Assembly (NCBI GenBank): GCA_003342895.1
Contig: PTFA01000305.1
Span: 496,001 to 560,000, forward strand
Source: Casuarius casuarius
Lineage: Eukaryota; Chordata; Aves; Casuariiformes; Casuariidae
Reading direction: 5' to 3'
Length of the DNA: 64,000 nt
Part shown: positions 41,577 to 56,700 of the stretch, in pieces
Numbering within the stretch: the stretch's first letter is position 1
How the letters are laid out: each line of letters begins with the position of its first letter
Translations under genes and position numbers: made by a program
Notes under the pieces: generated by a model
The model's database searches: none
What the model saw: the letters and a program-made list of their open reading frames with translations, nothing else
What the model was told of the DNA's origin: nothing

Positions 41577-41749
41577 TTATCTTCCATCGGCTGGAGTTCG
41601 ACTGAGCGACAACATGATTCGGGCATATCTTTCACACAGTTCATGTGTAGAGTAGGAAGGTAACTTTGGCGGGTCATTGAAACCTTTAATCTCTGTAGAG
41701 CAATCTAGCAGTTTTGGCAGGAAATCTGTCAGCTTTTCTTGCAAGTTAG
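41577..41749 (-). CDS. USP25: USP25 last coding exon with tankyrase-binding tail and stop codon
   Basis: After completing a Pro codon it encodes [40 protein letters not shown] and [16 protein letters not shown], then TAA at 41577-41579. The ending is identical to human USP25. RTPADG (codons within 41580-41600) fits the tankyrase ankyrin-repeat binding pattern R-x-x-(small)-(D/E)-G. The USP25 tail is reported to bind and stabilise tankyrases, so the retained motif argues for conserved Wnt-pathway function. The acceptor is TTTGCAG. Confidence 0.96.
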
Positions 41750-44700
41750 CTGCAAATAAAAAAAGAAAGCCAAACATTAACATTTATGTCTGCATGTGGA
41801 ATTCTCCTTTTTCTGCTCAAAACTTTTTTTTTTTTTTTTTTTTTTTGGGTGGTGGGAAGAAAAGGAGTTTCACCTGGAATAATTACTTTCTTCGGTTCTC
41901 CAAGCATTAACTAGACATGTTGGTTCCTAGAAAGATGTAAATATAAATGCCCCTCCAAATAGACTATCAGCATGAATACTCTCCCCTTCCAAAACAAACA
42001 AACAAAAAACCCCACCCCCCAAAATATTTCCTTTGAGGCCTGATATCCCATTGCAGTGCACAGAAAACTGCTGTCTATTTAAATGGGTCTGGGAGTATTC
42101 AAAAGTCTGGGTATCTTGAACTACATTACCAGTGAACAAAATATACAGGCTGAATTCAAGACATCCAAAACACTATCTAAGACATCAAAGGTGCGTAAGA
42201 GCCTTTTACCTTAATGAATAAATAACTTACGTTCCATTTCTTGTCCAAGATAGGAACACCAACGGTTTCTCATATCTTCCACAGCAACAATATCTTTTTC
42301 TTCCATTTCATCCACCAGTAGTAATGGCAAGCATGGGACAATAAGCTCATTCATAATGATCAGGCCATTATTTACTTCCTGATCATCTCCTGATTCAAAC
42401 AGTGCTGCAGCATGTTCATTTAGTTTCTTCACATACCACCACAAAAAAGGAAAGCCTTTAAGTATACAGCATTTCATGTTTTACCATGCATCAGCTTTTG
42501 TTTGGTTTAAAGCATAGTCTTCCTACAAAACTGCCTGCTAATTTGTAACAGTCATATTTGAGCTTTAACATTTAGAGTAATGATCCATACACTGTACTAA
42601 ACGATTTGATGCTGTTTAAGTCACTTGAACTGACACCTGACAACTCAACCTTTGTAGCTGTCCCTCTTGAAGACTGTGCCCTACCACTGCTTTTGCCTTT
42701 TCTTCCTATGGCTAGAAAAAGTGACACAATCAAGAAAAAACAAGTATTTCTCACTGATGCCTTTTCCAGTATTTGTCTCCCTGTTGAACTGTGGCAACAT
42801 AGTGAGTTTGCTCACCAGCATTGTCAACTGTTGTTCATATCTATGCCAGACATGACGGCAGTGAGCACACTATTTACAATGATAAAGAAAGTGATTATTT
42901 GAACAATGGGCAACACTTTGTCTACTAGTTCATTTCATTAAAGCTAGTTTGACTAGCGAGTTCAACTTTTTGAAACACACTTCGCTCTTCACTTACTAGC
43001 AAACATTCTCGTCTGTAGTGGGATATCAGCTCTTCATCATGCCCTCTGTACGGACCTTTGGACAAGAGTTCTTTGTTATTCTGGTAAGCATAGATAAGGT
43101 AGAGCAAGGCTTCCATATAGCTAAAGCAAAGTAAAGAAACAAAAACATTAGATGCAACATCGAGGTACCATTTGTTTCAAGCTAACTGCTGTGCTCTTCA
43201 AAGGATTAACTTGGCTTACTTGTTTGACTAAGTCCACCCCTCCCCCCTCAATCTCTTCATAAAATTGCTTTTTCTAATACCACACAACTTCTTATTTTAT
43301 GCACATAAGTTTTTTTTTTTATTATCAAGTTAGATCACTTGCACAAGAAGTCTGATCCATAGCTCACTGAAACCAATGTATACCTTTCCATCCACTTCAA
43401 AAATGGCTTTGGATTAGCCTTGAATATACATGAATACCTAATTTTTCCTGCATGCATTTGTCACATTAGGTTTGATCTTTTGGTGTCCTATAACTTGGCA
43501 GCAATCTATATGTTTGCAAATAAGATTTAACACTGTCTTATTTCCAAAACACAAACTGTAAATTTTTACATTTAGCCTCATTAACTATAAGTGCCTCAAA
43601 ACCACTGCAGTCAAAAGTGATAGAAGAAGCTGGAACAGCATTTCAAAAGCACAAGCACCAACAGTCTACTCGCGCTTCTGCCTTTAATCTAAATGCCAAT
43701 AATAGATATATGGCTCATTGATGAAGAATGAGTAACAATACCTAAGAACCTAATGGTTGATAATTGCTCACCAATTAATGATCTCCCAACATACAGCTGC
43801 ATGCCATTTCCAGCAAACACCTTAAACTGTTAATTCTTTGATTTACAGAAACCCAGTTAAGACAGACAGCCACTGAAAGCAATTCAGGCAACTCCCCTAA
43901 AAACAAACAGTTAGAAATCTCATTTTTGTTGGACCTAGAACAAAATTCCATCCAAAAAGATAATTTTTCAGATGTTTTTCTAATGGGAAGTTACAGGAAC
44001 AGTACATTACGCACTTACTGCTAGCGAGAACAGGAGGTGAAGGTTAGGATTTAAACTACCAAAACCAAAGCAAATTACTAAAAATGGCTAAAAATTATTT
44101 GCAAGCACACAAACCGAGCACAAAGGACACACAAAAAATACGTGTCAGAACTTTCCAAAGTAAGCAAATTCAAGACTGGCAGCAATGCTTCCCAACAAGA
44201 CAATATAAAAAGAAGGAAAAAGGTTGCCTGAAATAGCGATAGTTGCTTAAAGCTTTATCTTCAAATGTTCCTGTTTACAAGAACAAGATGAACCCCAACA
44301 CCAGAATTTTAGAATGCACTGTGAAAGTATTTTTTCTACTATGACATTTGCTCATACTCATCACAATTATCATTGTGATCCTAAGTATTTACTGCTTGAG
44401 TAGTGTACTGCGTAAATACAGTCACTATTCTCTACCTTTTTGCCTTCAAAATCCAAAGCTACGCTTTCATCAAAGGAGGAAGTCTCATTCTCCTCTCCTC
44501 AAGTCCATTTCTCCTGTCCATGCAAACTCTCCACATCACTAACCACCAACTCGACTGACTATCCAGCAGAAAAAAACATAATGTAGGAAAAGGGAGAGGA
44601 AAAAGGGGTAAGATGAATACAAGAAACTGCAATTACTGTATATGGAGCAAGAGGAGCAGAACCTTCTCTCCCTTTCCATTCTTGGTTCAGGTGTCTGTGA

Positions 44701-47700
44701 AACTGCACACTGAAATGATGGTGTCAACCATCATGATGAGCCAAATTAAAAACCTGCTGTTGGTGGTGGCCTAATTCCCAGTCCCTCTTTTCCTGCTCCT
44801 TCCCCTCATTGCATGATCATCCCCTGAACCAATGATAGTGCTCATCTAACAGCAAGCTAAGTCATTTTGAATCACTTTTTTAAAGCAAATTTCAGAGATC
44901 TTGTATTATCTTTAAAGCCTGAGCAATACTACTACAGTGTAAATTAGCAAACATAGTCCATCTTTTCACATCTGAAGTGCATATGAGCTCCAGCCTATAA
45001 AAGCTCTGAAGCCTAAGCACTTAAAATCACTGAAACCACTCACAGAATTAGGTAGCTCGCTGAATCTAGGCTTTGGAAAAGAGGTAGAAAGCATAGGCTG
45101 GCTAAATTAAACTTTAGCACTGCTTTGAGAAAGGGATTTCAGTCAAGGCTGAAAAAACATATTGGCTTCCCCAAAAAGGTTAAAAAGCTTCCACTGATGC
45201 CTACAGTTAGTTCATTTCTAAGAGTAACTACCACAAGAAAGAGCTGTCTTGAGATGCAAGTAAAATTCTAGTCAAGGTTCTTTAGGTGACTCCCGTGTTC
45301 ATCCTATCCACATCAGGTGCCAACTCTATAGTACCATCAGTAAAAACATGCCTCAAGGACCCTAATTCTTCACCTGCAGTGGAAAGAGGGCCTTATTAAC
45401 CACCATGAAAGATCAGGAACAAACTTTGAAAACAGGCATGATTCCCAGCAAACAGCACCTCCATGTGATTTCTGTGGGATTCTCAGAGGTCCTAAGAAAC
45501 TGTTGCTTCCTTTGTTTCCAAGTACATATTTGCATGTTCAGCACTTCAGCACCAAGACCTGTAAAAGTGGGCTACCAGCACTGAAGGAGAAAGAAGTACT
45601 CCAAACTATTTTTTTTAGTGTTGCTTTTGTGTTTGTTCAACAAACACACTACAGTTGTTTAAGGAAATCAGGGACTACCTGGGTAAAGGCTGATCGCTGG
45701 CTCTATCCAGATATTAAGCAGAATGTTCCTAGGCATTAGCATTATTAAAACTAAGAAAAGCAGCCTCAAAACAGTCCTGCTAATGAAGGTTATGTTTCAG
45801 TTAAGAAAGTTTATGTTTTTATAAATATTTTTAAAGTTACATTTTTATAATGTCAGGGTTAAGGAGGGAATCGTGAAAAGGAATCACAAGAGCTCATCAA
45901 GTAAGTCTCATTTTCAGAATGAGAATGGTAGCGTGGTCCCTTACAGTGTGCAAGAAGTGAACTGCAATAAGTATTTCAGTCATGAGGAAACCTATAGCTG
46001 AAACACAGGAGCATAACTGCAATGGATGTCTTTAAAGTAGGTCAATAGATCCCCAGATCCCCACTCATCCTCCAAGTATGCTTAACTATAGTCTTAGTAT
46101 CTTCTTACTAAACACCTCTTTAAGCATTTATGAAATTACTTTTTTTGCCAAAGAGAATTAATGCTACACTTGTTTCAATGTTCAGTGAGTCTGACAACAC
46201 TGCATATTTTTATTTCTGTTCAATATCAGAGTCTAAGACTGGTCATTCCAAGCTTGTTTCCTAAATTATGAAGATGCTTGGTAATAACTGCCTCATTCTT
46301 ATTTTGCAAATTAACCTAAATACTGGAAACGCATACCAAAAATACTGTTCAGCACAGAACAGAGAACTGTGTTCCTCTGCCTCCCCCAGCCCAATCAGAA
46401 CAGACCATGATAGGAGTGCACTAGTGAAAACACTGACATTTTACAGTGAAAGGTCCTGGAGTCTCAGTACCAAACAACCTGAAGATCTTCCTTTCCTGCC
46501 TGCGTACTTTGAATGCACAAAAAGCTTGAGGGAAACAAGGAGGGTTCCTATACGCTGCACCTGTATGCCTGTGAATTTTTTGCCTCTTTAAAGGACCAAA
46601 TAAGATGAATGTGCTTATTTTTCAAATAAGGAAGGCAATCTTCTGACCGACATTTGCACATAAGCTGTTTAACACTGACAAAGTAGCGTGCGCAGATTTA
46701 AATTATTAATGAATATATTTATTACACAGTAGCACCCAGAAGACAAACCAAGATTATGGGCTTATAGTGTTAGCTGTTAAACAAAGACATAGCTTGTCAC
46801 AAAGATAAAAAAGCTTTTTTAAAAAAAAAAAATCAAATTTTCTTGTGTTTGGAGTCTTTTTTGTTTGGGGAGTGTACAAAACAAGAAAGAAAGATGAAGC
46901 GATTTCCTACAGATAATACAGACAAGAAACTATGCTTGATTACTAGTTTAATTCTCCTGCTTATTGTGTTATACATGATAATCAGTGATTGATGTCAAAA
47001 TTATTTGCAGAATCAGAAATTTGTATCACGTGATAGCTCAATTTTCAAAGAGCAGATAACAGCAACTGAACACTTAGTAGCTAATCATTTTGTTCCTTAG
47101 ACCGGACATGAGAGAAAGAGGTAGTTTTGAACAATTCTCTTTCAAAGACTCTCTTCTGCAGAATGCTTTGAGGCATTTATATTGTTATCATTATTCTGGC
47201 TGCACGTAGTAAATCAGAGTATAAATTTTAGCTGCAGTGCATTAAATACATTCATGTCACCAATTTTATATATCCACAATTCCTGACCTGGTTAGAAAAG
47301 AGAAGGCAATGAATTACCACTGCCTCACGTAGCTAAGAAGAGGAATTAGCTACAACTAGAACAGTCATGCATGACAGTTCTTAAATATGTTCTCCCTTCC
47401 TGTCCTTTAAAAAATACCATGCGTGGAATTTTGCCCCCCAACAAATGCAGAAGGCCAAACTCTGCTTCTGTGGGAAAAGCTAGCTAAGTAGGGGGGCTTG
47501 ACCGTGATGGCTGATGGAAGTAGCTAAATGCATGTGCATGTATGTGGTGCAGGAGAAGAAAGATTCTTAAATCCAAGCGATACCTACAGACAGCCCTAAG
47601 AGTAGAAGAGATGGAAGAATATGGGTGCATGTGGGGGGATGCTCTGAAAAGAGTCTGTGGCTTGGTTAGGAAAGAAGAAATCAAGATTAAGAGTAGGAAG

Positions 47701-50700
47701 CTGATGTAGATGTGAGACTGAAGAAATTAACGGACTGACTAAATATTTAAATGAAATGAAGAACACATTAAACAGTTCTTAATTTTATAAATAGCTTTAC
47801 ATATCACTATTACATTTTGCCTTCAAATCACTCTACCAAATTTGAGTTCTATAATACCACTTACCTCTTTTTTTGGAAGAACTCCAATCCTACCATGAGA
47901 AACATGGTTGTTTCCCTGAAATTTCTATAGTCTTGATGCCATCTCTGCATATAAGAAAGGGTATATAGAATTTCATCCACAAACATGAAATACAAATATT
48001 TTACACACTTCACTTAGTGCTGAATAATCATAGTAAATGATAAGGACTCCTAGTAAGCTTGCATGTGGGAAAAGTCAGTCTGAATTCCCCCACCCTCAAT
48101 AAAAGGAAAATTCTTAAATACCTAAAATATTTCTAGATTTTTTCTTCTTTTTAAACAGAATGCATTATCATTTTAAAGAAATGAAAAGCATCTTTGGGGA
48201 ACCACAGTCAGAATTATAGGAAATTCCCTTTTTCTTCACAGTAAGAGGGGGAGAAGCTAAGTCTTTTTTTTTCTTCCGTATATTACATTCAAGTATTTAC
48301 TCAGTAAATGTGAAAGCCTTTTTATACACTAAGCTTAAATTTCAATATATGAATGAGACAGAAAAAGCCTGAGCACATTAAATGGGAAGTGACAAAAAAA
48401 CACAATGTCTTATTAAGCACTTCAGACTTGAGATAAAAACAGTGTTTATACTAGAGCAAAACATTAACCTTACTGCATCACCATTTATACAAAGTGACTA
48501 CTAGTATGTTTTACAGGTAAGTGTTCTAAGTGAGAAAGACGCTTTTATTCCAGTTGATTAGTAGCCAACTTCCAATTGCTCATTAAAGATAAAATAAGGG
48601 ACAGCAAACCATAATAGATAGCCATTTATGGATTCAACACACAGAGCATGAAAAAAGTTCCATGAAACGCCAACTCACTGTACAGGACAAATACTGATAC
48701 AGTCTTTGGAGAAACCACTGCCTATCTGCCTCAGGAGGAAAAAGAAAAAAAAAAAAAAAAAAAGTGCCACATATCTGCAGGGGAACAGAAGACTCCCCTC
48801 TTCTTTAAGTTAAGTCCAGAACTGTTTATTTTACCTGTGCAATGCCATACAGAAAATAGTAAGATACCGAGTCTTGCACAGTCTAAAACATGCAACAGAA
48901 AGCCCATCACTATGAGAGCCTTTTGTCCTTTCCCCTCACAGGCCATGGAGGACACGTTACAATGTAGCAGCATCTACTGTAGGTCCTAAATCTGGTAAAG
49001 AGAAATGCTGAGTGTGTATTTTTCACTCGGTTTGGAGAGGGGAAGATTACTTCCCTAGTCCTCCTGAACAAGGAACTGCTTGTACCAATGAGCATAATGA
49101 TAAGGTTTAAGCAGTGCACTGGAATCTGCCTAGGGTACAATTAACTCCAATTCAGGGGCCTTAAGGTACAGGATTACAAGTTGAAACTGATGTAAAACCA
49201 ACTACAAATTTATTTTTAAGTATGAGATGGAGTCTTTTGGCAAATAAAAGATAACTTAATGTCTGGGATTTGCTCATTTCTTTGAGCAACAATTCAAAGC
49301 TTTTCTACATAGTATAGGAGGGAAAATTAAATGCATAAGGTGGTTAAATGTGGTCTCAGCACATGGAAGAATCTGGTGCTTATAAGAGAATGCGAATGAC
49401 TGCAAAGACAGCCAGAGGAAAACCACAAACGTGACCTTGATGCCTATGACACAGTTCTCAAAACGTGTAAGGCTGGTCTGAGACCACTCTCACTTCTTTA
49501 CTGCTTAATAATTTCTGTATAGAGAAAGCCAACCAGCTCTTACGTGCTAAATTACGGAATACTGTTAGTGACATCAAGACACATTAAGGAGTAAGGACAG
49601 ACTGAATAAACTTGACATTTATCTATGGCTCAAGTCAAATTTGACCTCGGAACTACAGATATGAAAAAAAGGCCTATGGCTTTAGGTCAACTGGTCAGAG
49701 GAGCCTTCCTACAAATAAATAGTCTTTCAATAACTAGTTTTAACTGCTCAAGACAAGACAACAAGAAATTTGTTAAGATAAATTCAGAACTAAAGCATAC
49801 TCATAATTATTTCATGTTACAGTTTTATTTACAGCATAAAAAATACTGACCTCATATTCCTCCATGTTTACTTCATCTGGCTTTATCATTTCAAGTTTAG
49901 CTTGAGCAACCTTCATTATGTTACGGCACCTTACGAAAAGCAACAACAAGTCATGGGAGATTACTGCAAATTCATAAAGAATATTATCTCTATAAAGACA
50001 GCAGCCTTAAACAGTATAAAGCAACTGAGCACTACAGCCCTATGCAAACAGCACGAAAACACTGTGCAAGATGTGCTGTTTTGCGCAGTATGATCAGCAG
50101 GAAAGAACATGGGTTTTCATCACACCTACTTTAAAAATTTGCCATTTAAGCTTTACTTCTTGTTTTACTCTTTTAAACTGCCGCATTGCTCACTCTTTCT
50201 TTTTAAATTAAAGTTCAGATGGTTTGAAACTCCCTGATATTTACTTTCCAAAAGTATCATCAAGATACTTCGATGACTGAGGATTAGAACCAGAGGCTTT
50301 ACAGATGTCACTATGCAGAAATTACGCTAGTGTTCTCTACCTTTCAATTTGTTTTTAAATAGGTAAGTATATGGAATTTCAGTTAGAACACAGAAGTTGT
50401 CTTTCATTCAAATAAGCTACCTATTTAGCTCAGTACCCCATTTCAAGAGATGCAAGGCTTTGCAAGAGATGCTGGTTCACAGGCAGGTGATGAATTGCAA
50501 AGTATATGGCCTTGTGCAGTATTTCAAAAGAAGGTACAGAAATCTTTATGCAATTATGAATACCACCACTGAGTACTTCTCCTTATTTCCTGTGGATAAA
50601 AACCAAACTTCTTGTTTACTCTTTTTACAGAGATTTTTATAAAGATTATAATTTTTATAAAATTGTTCTTCCCTACGTCTAACACTTTGAGCAAGAAGGT

Positions 50701-53700
50701 AAAAGCCAAACAAATGTGCAACTCTTACCCGCTATTACACACACTATATAAACATAAAAGGGTGTCTGTAGCCTTCACAGAAGGCTCATGAGCATGGAAA
50801 TGAGACATGCTGATCTTATTACCTTTCATCAAAGCTAAGATTGTGATCTCCAAACTGTTCCAGTAACGTTCTCTCAATTATCTTCTTTGGTGCCTGGTTC
50901 TGGATGAAGTAAACAATTGCATGACGCAAACGGTAATCACATTCAGGTGGCGGATCTTCCTGTGCTAATTTTAGTAGTCGTGTGTATTCCAATTTAATCG
51001 CCTAGATAATTTTAAAAATATACTTTATTCTTCTTGGTTAACTTTTAACATGTAAATTTCACAAAACACCACAGTAATTCACGTCACATGGCCTACAAAG
51101 TATTTTTTAAACAATCCTGTATTCCACCCCTCTCACAAGTTTAAACTACATTAAAAAGAAAAAAAAAAAAACACACCACACACACACACAGACATATGAC
51201 AAATATGTTCCTGCCTCTCCCCAACTAACCCTGCCAATATCCCAGACAGACCTTTGCTTCAAAAGTAATCCCAATCCTGTGCAAAATCTCTCTGGGAGAA
51301 AGTTTATCTGATCCCTAAAGGGGCCTACTGAATCATGTACTGTCCAAATGCAACATAAGGTTTCAGACATTTTACTTAAAGGGATCTTGTAAAATCTCTT
51401 AAGGTAAAAAGGTGCCTCTAACACATGGTAAGAATGTGAATACATGAATAAAACAAATCCTACAGAAAGTTTAATGAGCGTGCATGATTTTGTAAACACT
51501 GTAAACCAGAATGAAAAATGTCTTACAACAAAAACCAAACTGTATGATTTCTAAAGAAAACATACTTCAATATTAATAGTATTAGCATCTTGTAGGGCAG
51601 GATGGACTCCTCACCGAATATTTTAGACTGACTTTAGAGGTCACCAGAAATGTTTACTTTTCTAACTTTACCAGCACATTAGGTTTTTAACAAACATCAT
51701 CTGTTATGTTAATTAGATTTTATGCACTGAAACTATGTAGCATGAACAACAGCAACAAGAAAAACAATTAGAAAAATGGTGACGAATCTTAACAGGTTCC
51801 ATGATTTATCTCTCAAAATACAGAAGTGATCACATTGTTTGCTAATTTTAAATGTCAGTTTGAAACAAATGACTTAGTACAGTAGCTTCACGCATTAATA
51901 CCAAGAAAACTATCATCAAAGTTTCAATGCAACATGGAAACTAAATAAAACTCCAAAGCAGGCAGAAAAATATCCTGTTCAATATTCCACATTCCTTTAT
52001 GCTGAAATACCTGGAAGTGGCATACTTCTTGAGGTGTCGCTATGAGAGTTTCAGGCTCCCATCCCTCTCCCAATACGCACTTTGTTTCAAAACACTGAAC
52101 ACATGGGTAGGGCACTACTCATACAGAGTTAAATGGAGAGAGTGTGGAAAACTTGAAAACTTAGAGAATGTTCTGTCTTAGTATTTGGAAGTGTTATTCA
52201 GATGCACTATTATTAAACAGGAAGTTTGGGAGAACTGGTTATAAATATCAGAAGCCATGGACAACAGTTTGCATTATCTTACATCATAAGAAGCGCTGCC
52301 ATTATAAAGCCAACACAGACAACTACACAATTAAACCCCATTTATCACAGCAGGCCAGAAACAAAAATTAGTTGCTATTCTTTATTTCAGAGAATACTCA
52401 GAGAATATTATTCATTTCAGAGAATTACTTAGAAACAGAAAAAAAATTTAACACACAACCTATATTTTTATACGCACTCATTTAAAACAAATTAAAATGG
52501 TACTCTATGAATTTAGAAATCCTATATGCAGTGAAAAATAGCACTGTTTCTTTAAATGGCAAACAAAAAAGGGAGCAATGGAAAAAAGTAACAGAAAAAA
52601 GTAAAGAATGTTATATAAAGATCTTATGGAAAACATTTGGCAAGAAACCAGCTATGAAGTTTAGAGAAGGATGACTGTAGGAGGTCACTGATCAATAAAC
52701 ATCTTAATAGGTTTGTGTTAGACATGCCTCAAGGTGGTGATCTGAAGGGGAAGTCAAACCTTGGTATGACCCATGTCAAATGGGTTTTGCCTGGGGTATA
52801 CCAAAGCAAAAACATCATAGAAAAAAAACACAGTCATTTTAAAATACTCATATTATAAAAAACACATGGGGAAGAAAAAGAGTCTAATGATATTAAAAAA
52901 TATCACAGAAGCTTTTCAGTAATTTTATGAAGTAACATGAAATTTTACGTTATTTGTTTTAAAACATGAAATTCACTACTGAATAGAGCCACTTTATATG
53001 CATACCACATTTACATTCATACTAAACTATACCTTAAAACTGACGTGTGTTCCACCTGTTCTAAGTTATTACAAACATGATTCAGCTTAAAATGAGTAGA
53101 GAAACTTTTCTGTCGTCCACCAGTTTAGTGTCAGAACATTTTCTCAAAGAAAAATCCTTCCCCCACCACGCAGTGAAAATGTTGTGTTAAAAATTAAATG
53201 CTAAAATTAAAAACAATGAAAGAAATGTGTAACGGTGCAATGCCTTGATAATTCCAAAGCATTTGCCACAACTTTATTTTGAACTGCATTTTTTTTTGTT
53301 TTAAAATAATAAAAACACCCTTCATTTAAAGAAGAAGGTTCAGTGTAATTAACCTTTCCGGTAAAGAGCTTGATTTGCTCAAAAAAGCATTTTTTTTTTT
53401 TTACATTGGAAAGAAATGGACAGGGAGAAGCTTTTCATTAAGTGAGAAATTTGAAAACACTGACAACTCTAAACAAAACCCATCCTATGGCAGGTATTTC
53501 TGTTCCCTGGGGGCAGGCACAGTTAACAGAAAGAGCCCTGGAAACAAATGCTGTGGTCATAACACTTCTCAAAGCATCTGTTTAAACAAACAAACAAAAA
53601 CTCGAGATTTCAGTTTCCTGACCAAGCTGTTAAAGACAATTTTCAATTGTAGTTGACAGAATTTCTCTTAGTGTAAATACACTGTAACAGTTAAGATGGA

Positions 53701-56700
53701 AACAGAATGCTGCTCAAAGCCAAAAAAGAAGCTTCTTCCTCTCCTTGCAAAAAATCACATTTGAGAAGATTTTACATCGTGTTAAAGTAATCCCCTTGCT
53801 AGTATCCTGAAAATTCAAAAGGTTTTATGAGCTAAAAAAAATGCATGCAAGTTTGTGTATTTAAGAAAACTAACACATTTTTTAAATCTGGTCTTATTCT
53901 GAAGAGTTACAACCACAAAGGCCCTAATTCGCAATAATAAAACACACTGCATAAATAAAAAGTATCGCCATCAAGGCAGTTAAACAAAAGAAAACAATTT
54001 ATATTTAGTAAAAGTCTTTTAAGGAGGACAAAACAAGAACAACGTTTCTTTGAAATAACAAGTATGACAGAACACTGATGTCCCTGAGTGAAAACACTGA
54101 CGTCCCAAACACAGTCTAGTGAAGGCATGCTTTTTGTTATGAAAAGGGAAAAATACATACTCTTGCCAATCCCACATCTAAGTTTCAAGTTACTTGCCAT
54201 TATTGTTAGAGAGGTAAAATGCAGAAAAGTATTTAAGCTACTGATATCAAAACAATATATTGCTAAATGAACAGGGAAATAGCTATATATTTTTCTAGAG
54301 AGAAATACCTAAACGGAGAATTGACGTCATAGAAGAGTACTTATAAATGCTGGAAAAATCTTAAAATGCATCAAAGGATAGGGTGAGAAGGTAAATCTAA
54401 CAAGAAAAGTCAGAGGAGAAAAAAGTTGAAAATGTTAGTTGTACCTTAAAGAACCCTGCTTCTGGCCCACACCTGTCATAAACATTCCTGGCTTTACCTA
54501 TAGCCATGATAATACCTTGCATGTTCGGGGTCAGCATGACCTGCCATAAGGGATTTAAGGTAAAAGTTTTGAATGATTAATATTAATGATTAAATTCAAT
54601 ATGCTTTTAGTCTCATGCAAGATAAAAAGCAACTTAATGCATGCATACATTGAAATGGCACATTTCAATACAAGATTTGATGTGTGTATTCTGCAAACCA
54701 ATCACAGCACATGTACATATCTTTTCTATAACAACATATGATTTAAAGGAAGCTTACAAAAAAATTGAAGAATTGCATCAAATGCACTTTAAAAGTTACA
54801 TGGTCAAAACTTCCCAGGAAAGGAACATGCATCGTTCAACATTAGTACTCATCAGAAGTTGCATACTGAACAAGTAATACTTGAAGAACCCATGGCCACC
54901 AAAGGATAAAATAAAAACTATTTCAAATACAAAGATCACCCAATCGTACTTTATATATACTACACTAAAAAGCATAGTAAACTACACTAACTATATTTTA
55001 CATGTTTCAATATCAAAATAAGGGACCTGTTGCTGTAAAAACAATTGGTCCATGAAGCATTTGCAGCCTAATTCTTAAAATAAAAGCAAGAAATCTGACA
55101 AACACAAAGCCAAACATAACATAAAAAAGACCTCACAGTTATACATATCAGCTATATACACAAAATTTGATACTTCTGGGTTACTCGAAAAGGCCTTTTC
55201 CCCTTGTTATCTGTGAGCAAAGGCAAATGGGCCCTCCCTCACTGCCCAAGGTCTAGCTGGCACAGCAACAGAAACCAGCCTTTAGGAGCAGAAGATTAGG
55301 AGCCTTAGGATTATTTCTGGAAAAGCTTCCCCTGCATTACAGCAGCATTAAAATAATAATAATAATAAAAAAATAAAAAGCAGCAAATACATTTACAAAA
55401 GAAATGGACAGAAAAGAAAAACAAAATGGGGAAGAAAGTTAGCATTCTCTGGCATGGGGACAACAACAAAAAAGCAGGTCATTAGGGGAGGCTAAACGCT
55501 CCTGTCTTTAAAGGTGGAAATTACACATTTGCGAGAAGCCAAACTCAGTGCGACACTGTCAATTAGAGTATTTGTTCCCCACCCCACACTGCCAGTTACA
55601 ATTGCTCATAATTACAGGACAGAATGACCTGAAATACCCATTTGTGCAGGGAAGTGAAAGCTGCCCACAGCCTACCCAGAAAACACGCTCAGATACCTGC
55701 AAATATGGGCTGCACCACCTCTATTCCCCACCACAACAAACACAGAGTGTGTCAAAGCAGAACAGTGAGATGACCTGGTAGTGTTTCCTTCTGCTGCCAA
55801 AAAATACTGCAGAAAATACTGCCTCTTAGGATGATGTGTGCCTCTCATCTGTTCCTCAAGTAGTATTAGTTACACGCACAACCTCAGTTCTGACTTGGGA
55901 AAAAGCAAATTTATTTATTTTCTTAGGAAAGTGTTACACTTTAGGAAGTAGTATTATACAAAAAGGCTGTTATGAACTTTATGGCTGAAAGAAAAAGCCA
56001 GGAAAATATTTTCCATTTAGCTCCACCAGCCCTATCCGCTTCAGGTTATTTCCATGGACAAATTAACCCTTGGAGTCTAAAAGCTTAACCTTGGCAAAAA
56101 TGGCATCAGACTTGAACATTAGCTTTACTGGACTGACAAGAAAACACAAACATTCAGAACATCACCCACTGGCCTGGCATTTTTTTTTTTAAAGAACATC
56201 GTAGGAATCCACAGTCTATCACCAGCATTGCAAAAGCTATCTGGCCTAACACAGACATTCAACTTCCACAGCTATAAAGACAAAGATACCTTCAGTGTAA
56301 ACTATACCATGCAAAGCGTGCCCAATTAGAGTAGCTAGTGCTTTCTTTTCATATTTCATTACAACGTAAGAGATCGTTATGGTTACAAATCGCTAAGCAT
56401 TTAGTTATGCAGAAATCTGTTAGGTGTCACAATGTGCGAACATGCCAAAAATTCTCATCAGGCAGCATAAGAAAGCACCAAGTAGGAGCGGTGCACACAA
56501 TTGCAATCAAATGTACCTCATCGTCATAACCCCCCTCCTCTGACTCAATCACAAAAGTCCCTACATCAGGAATCGCCACCTCTACAACTCGCTGGTTAGG
56601 AGCTGGTTGAGCTGGGGCATTATCAGAGCTCTGCAGAAGAAAATCATTATCAGTATGGGGGGGGTGAAATAGAGAAAAATACAGAAAGACACAAACTGAC

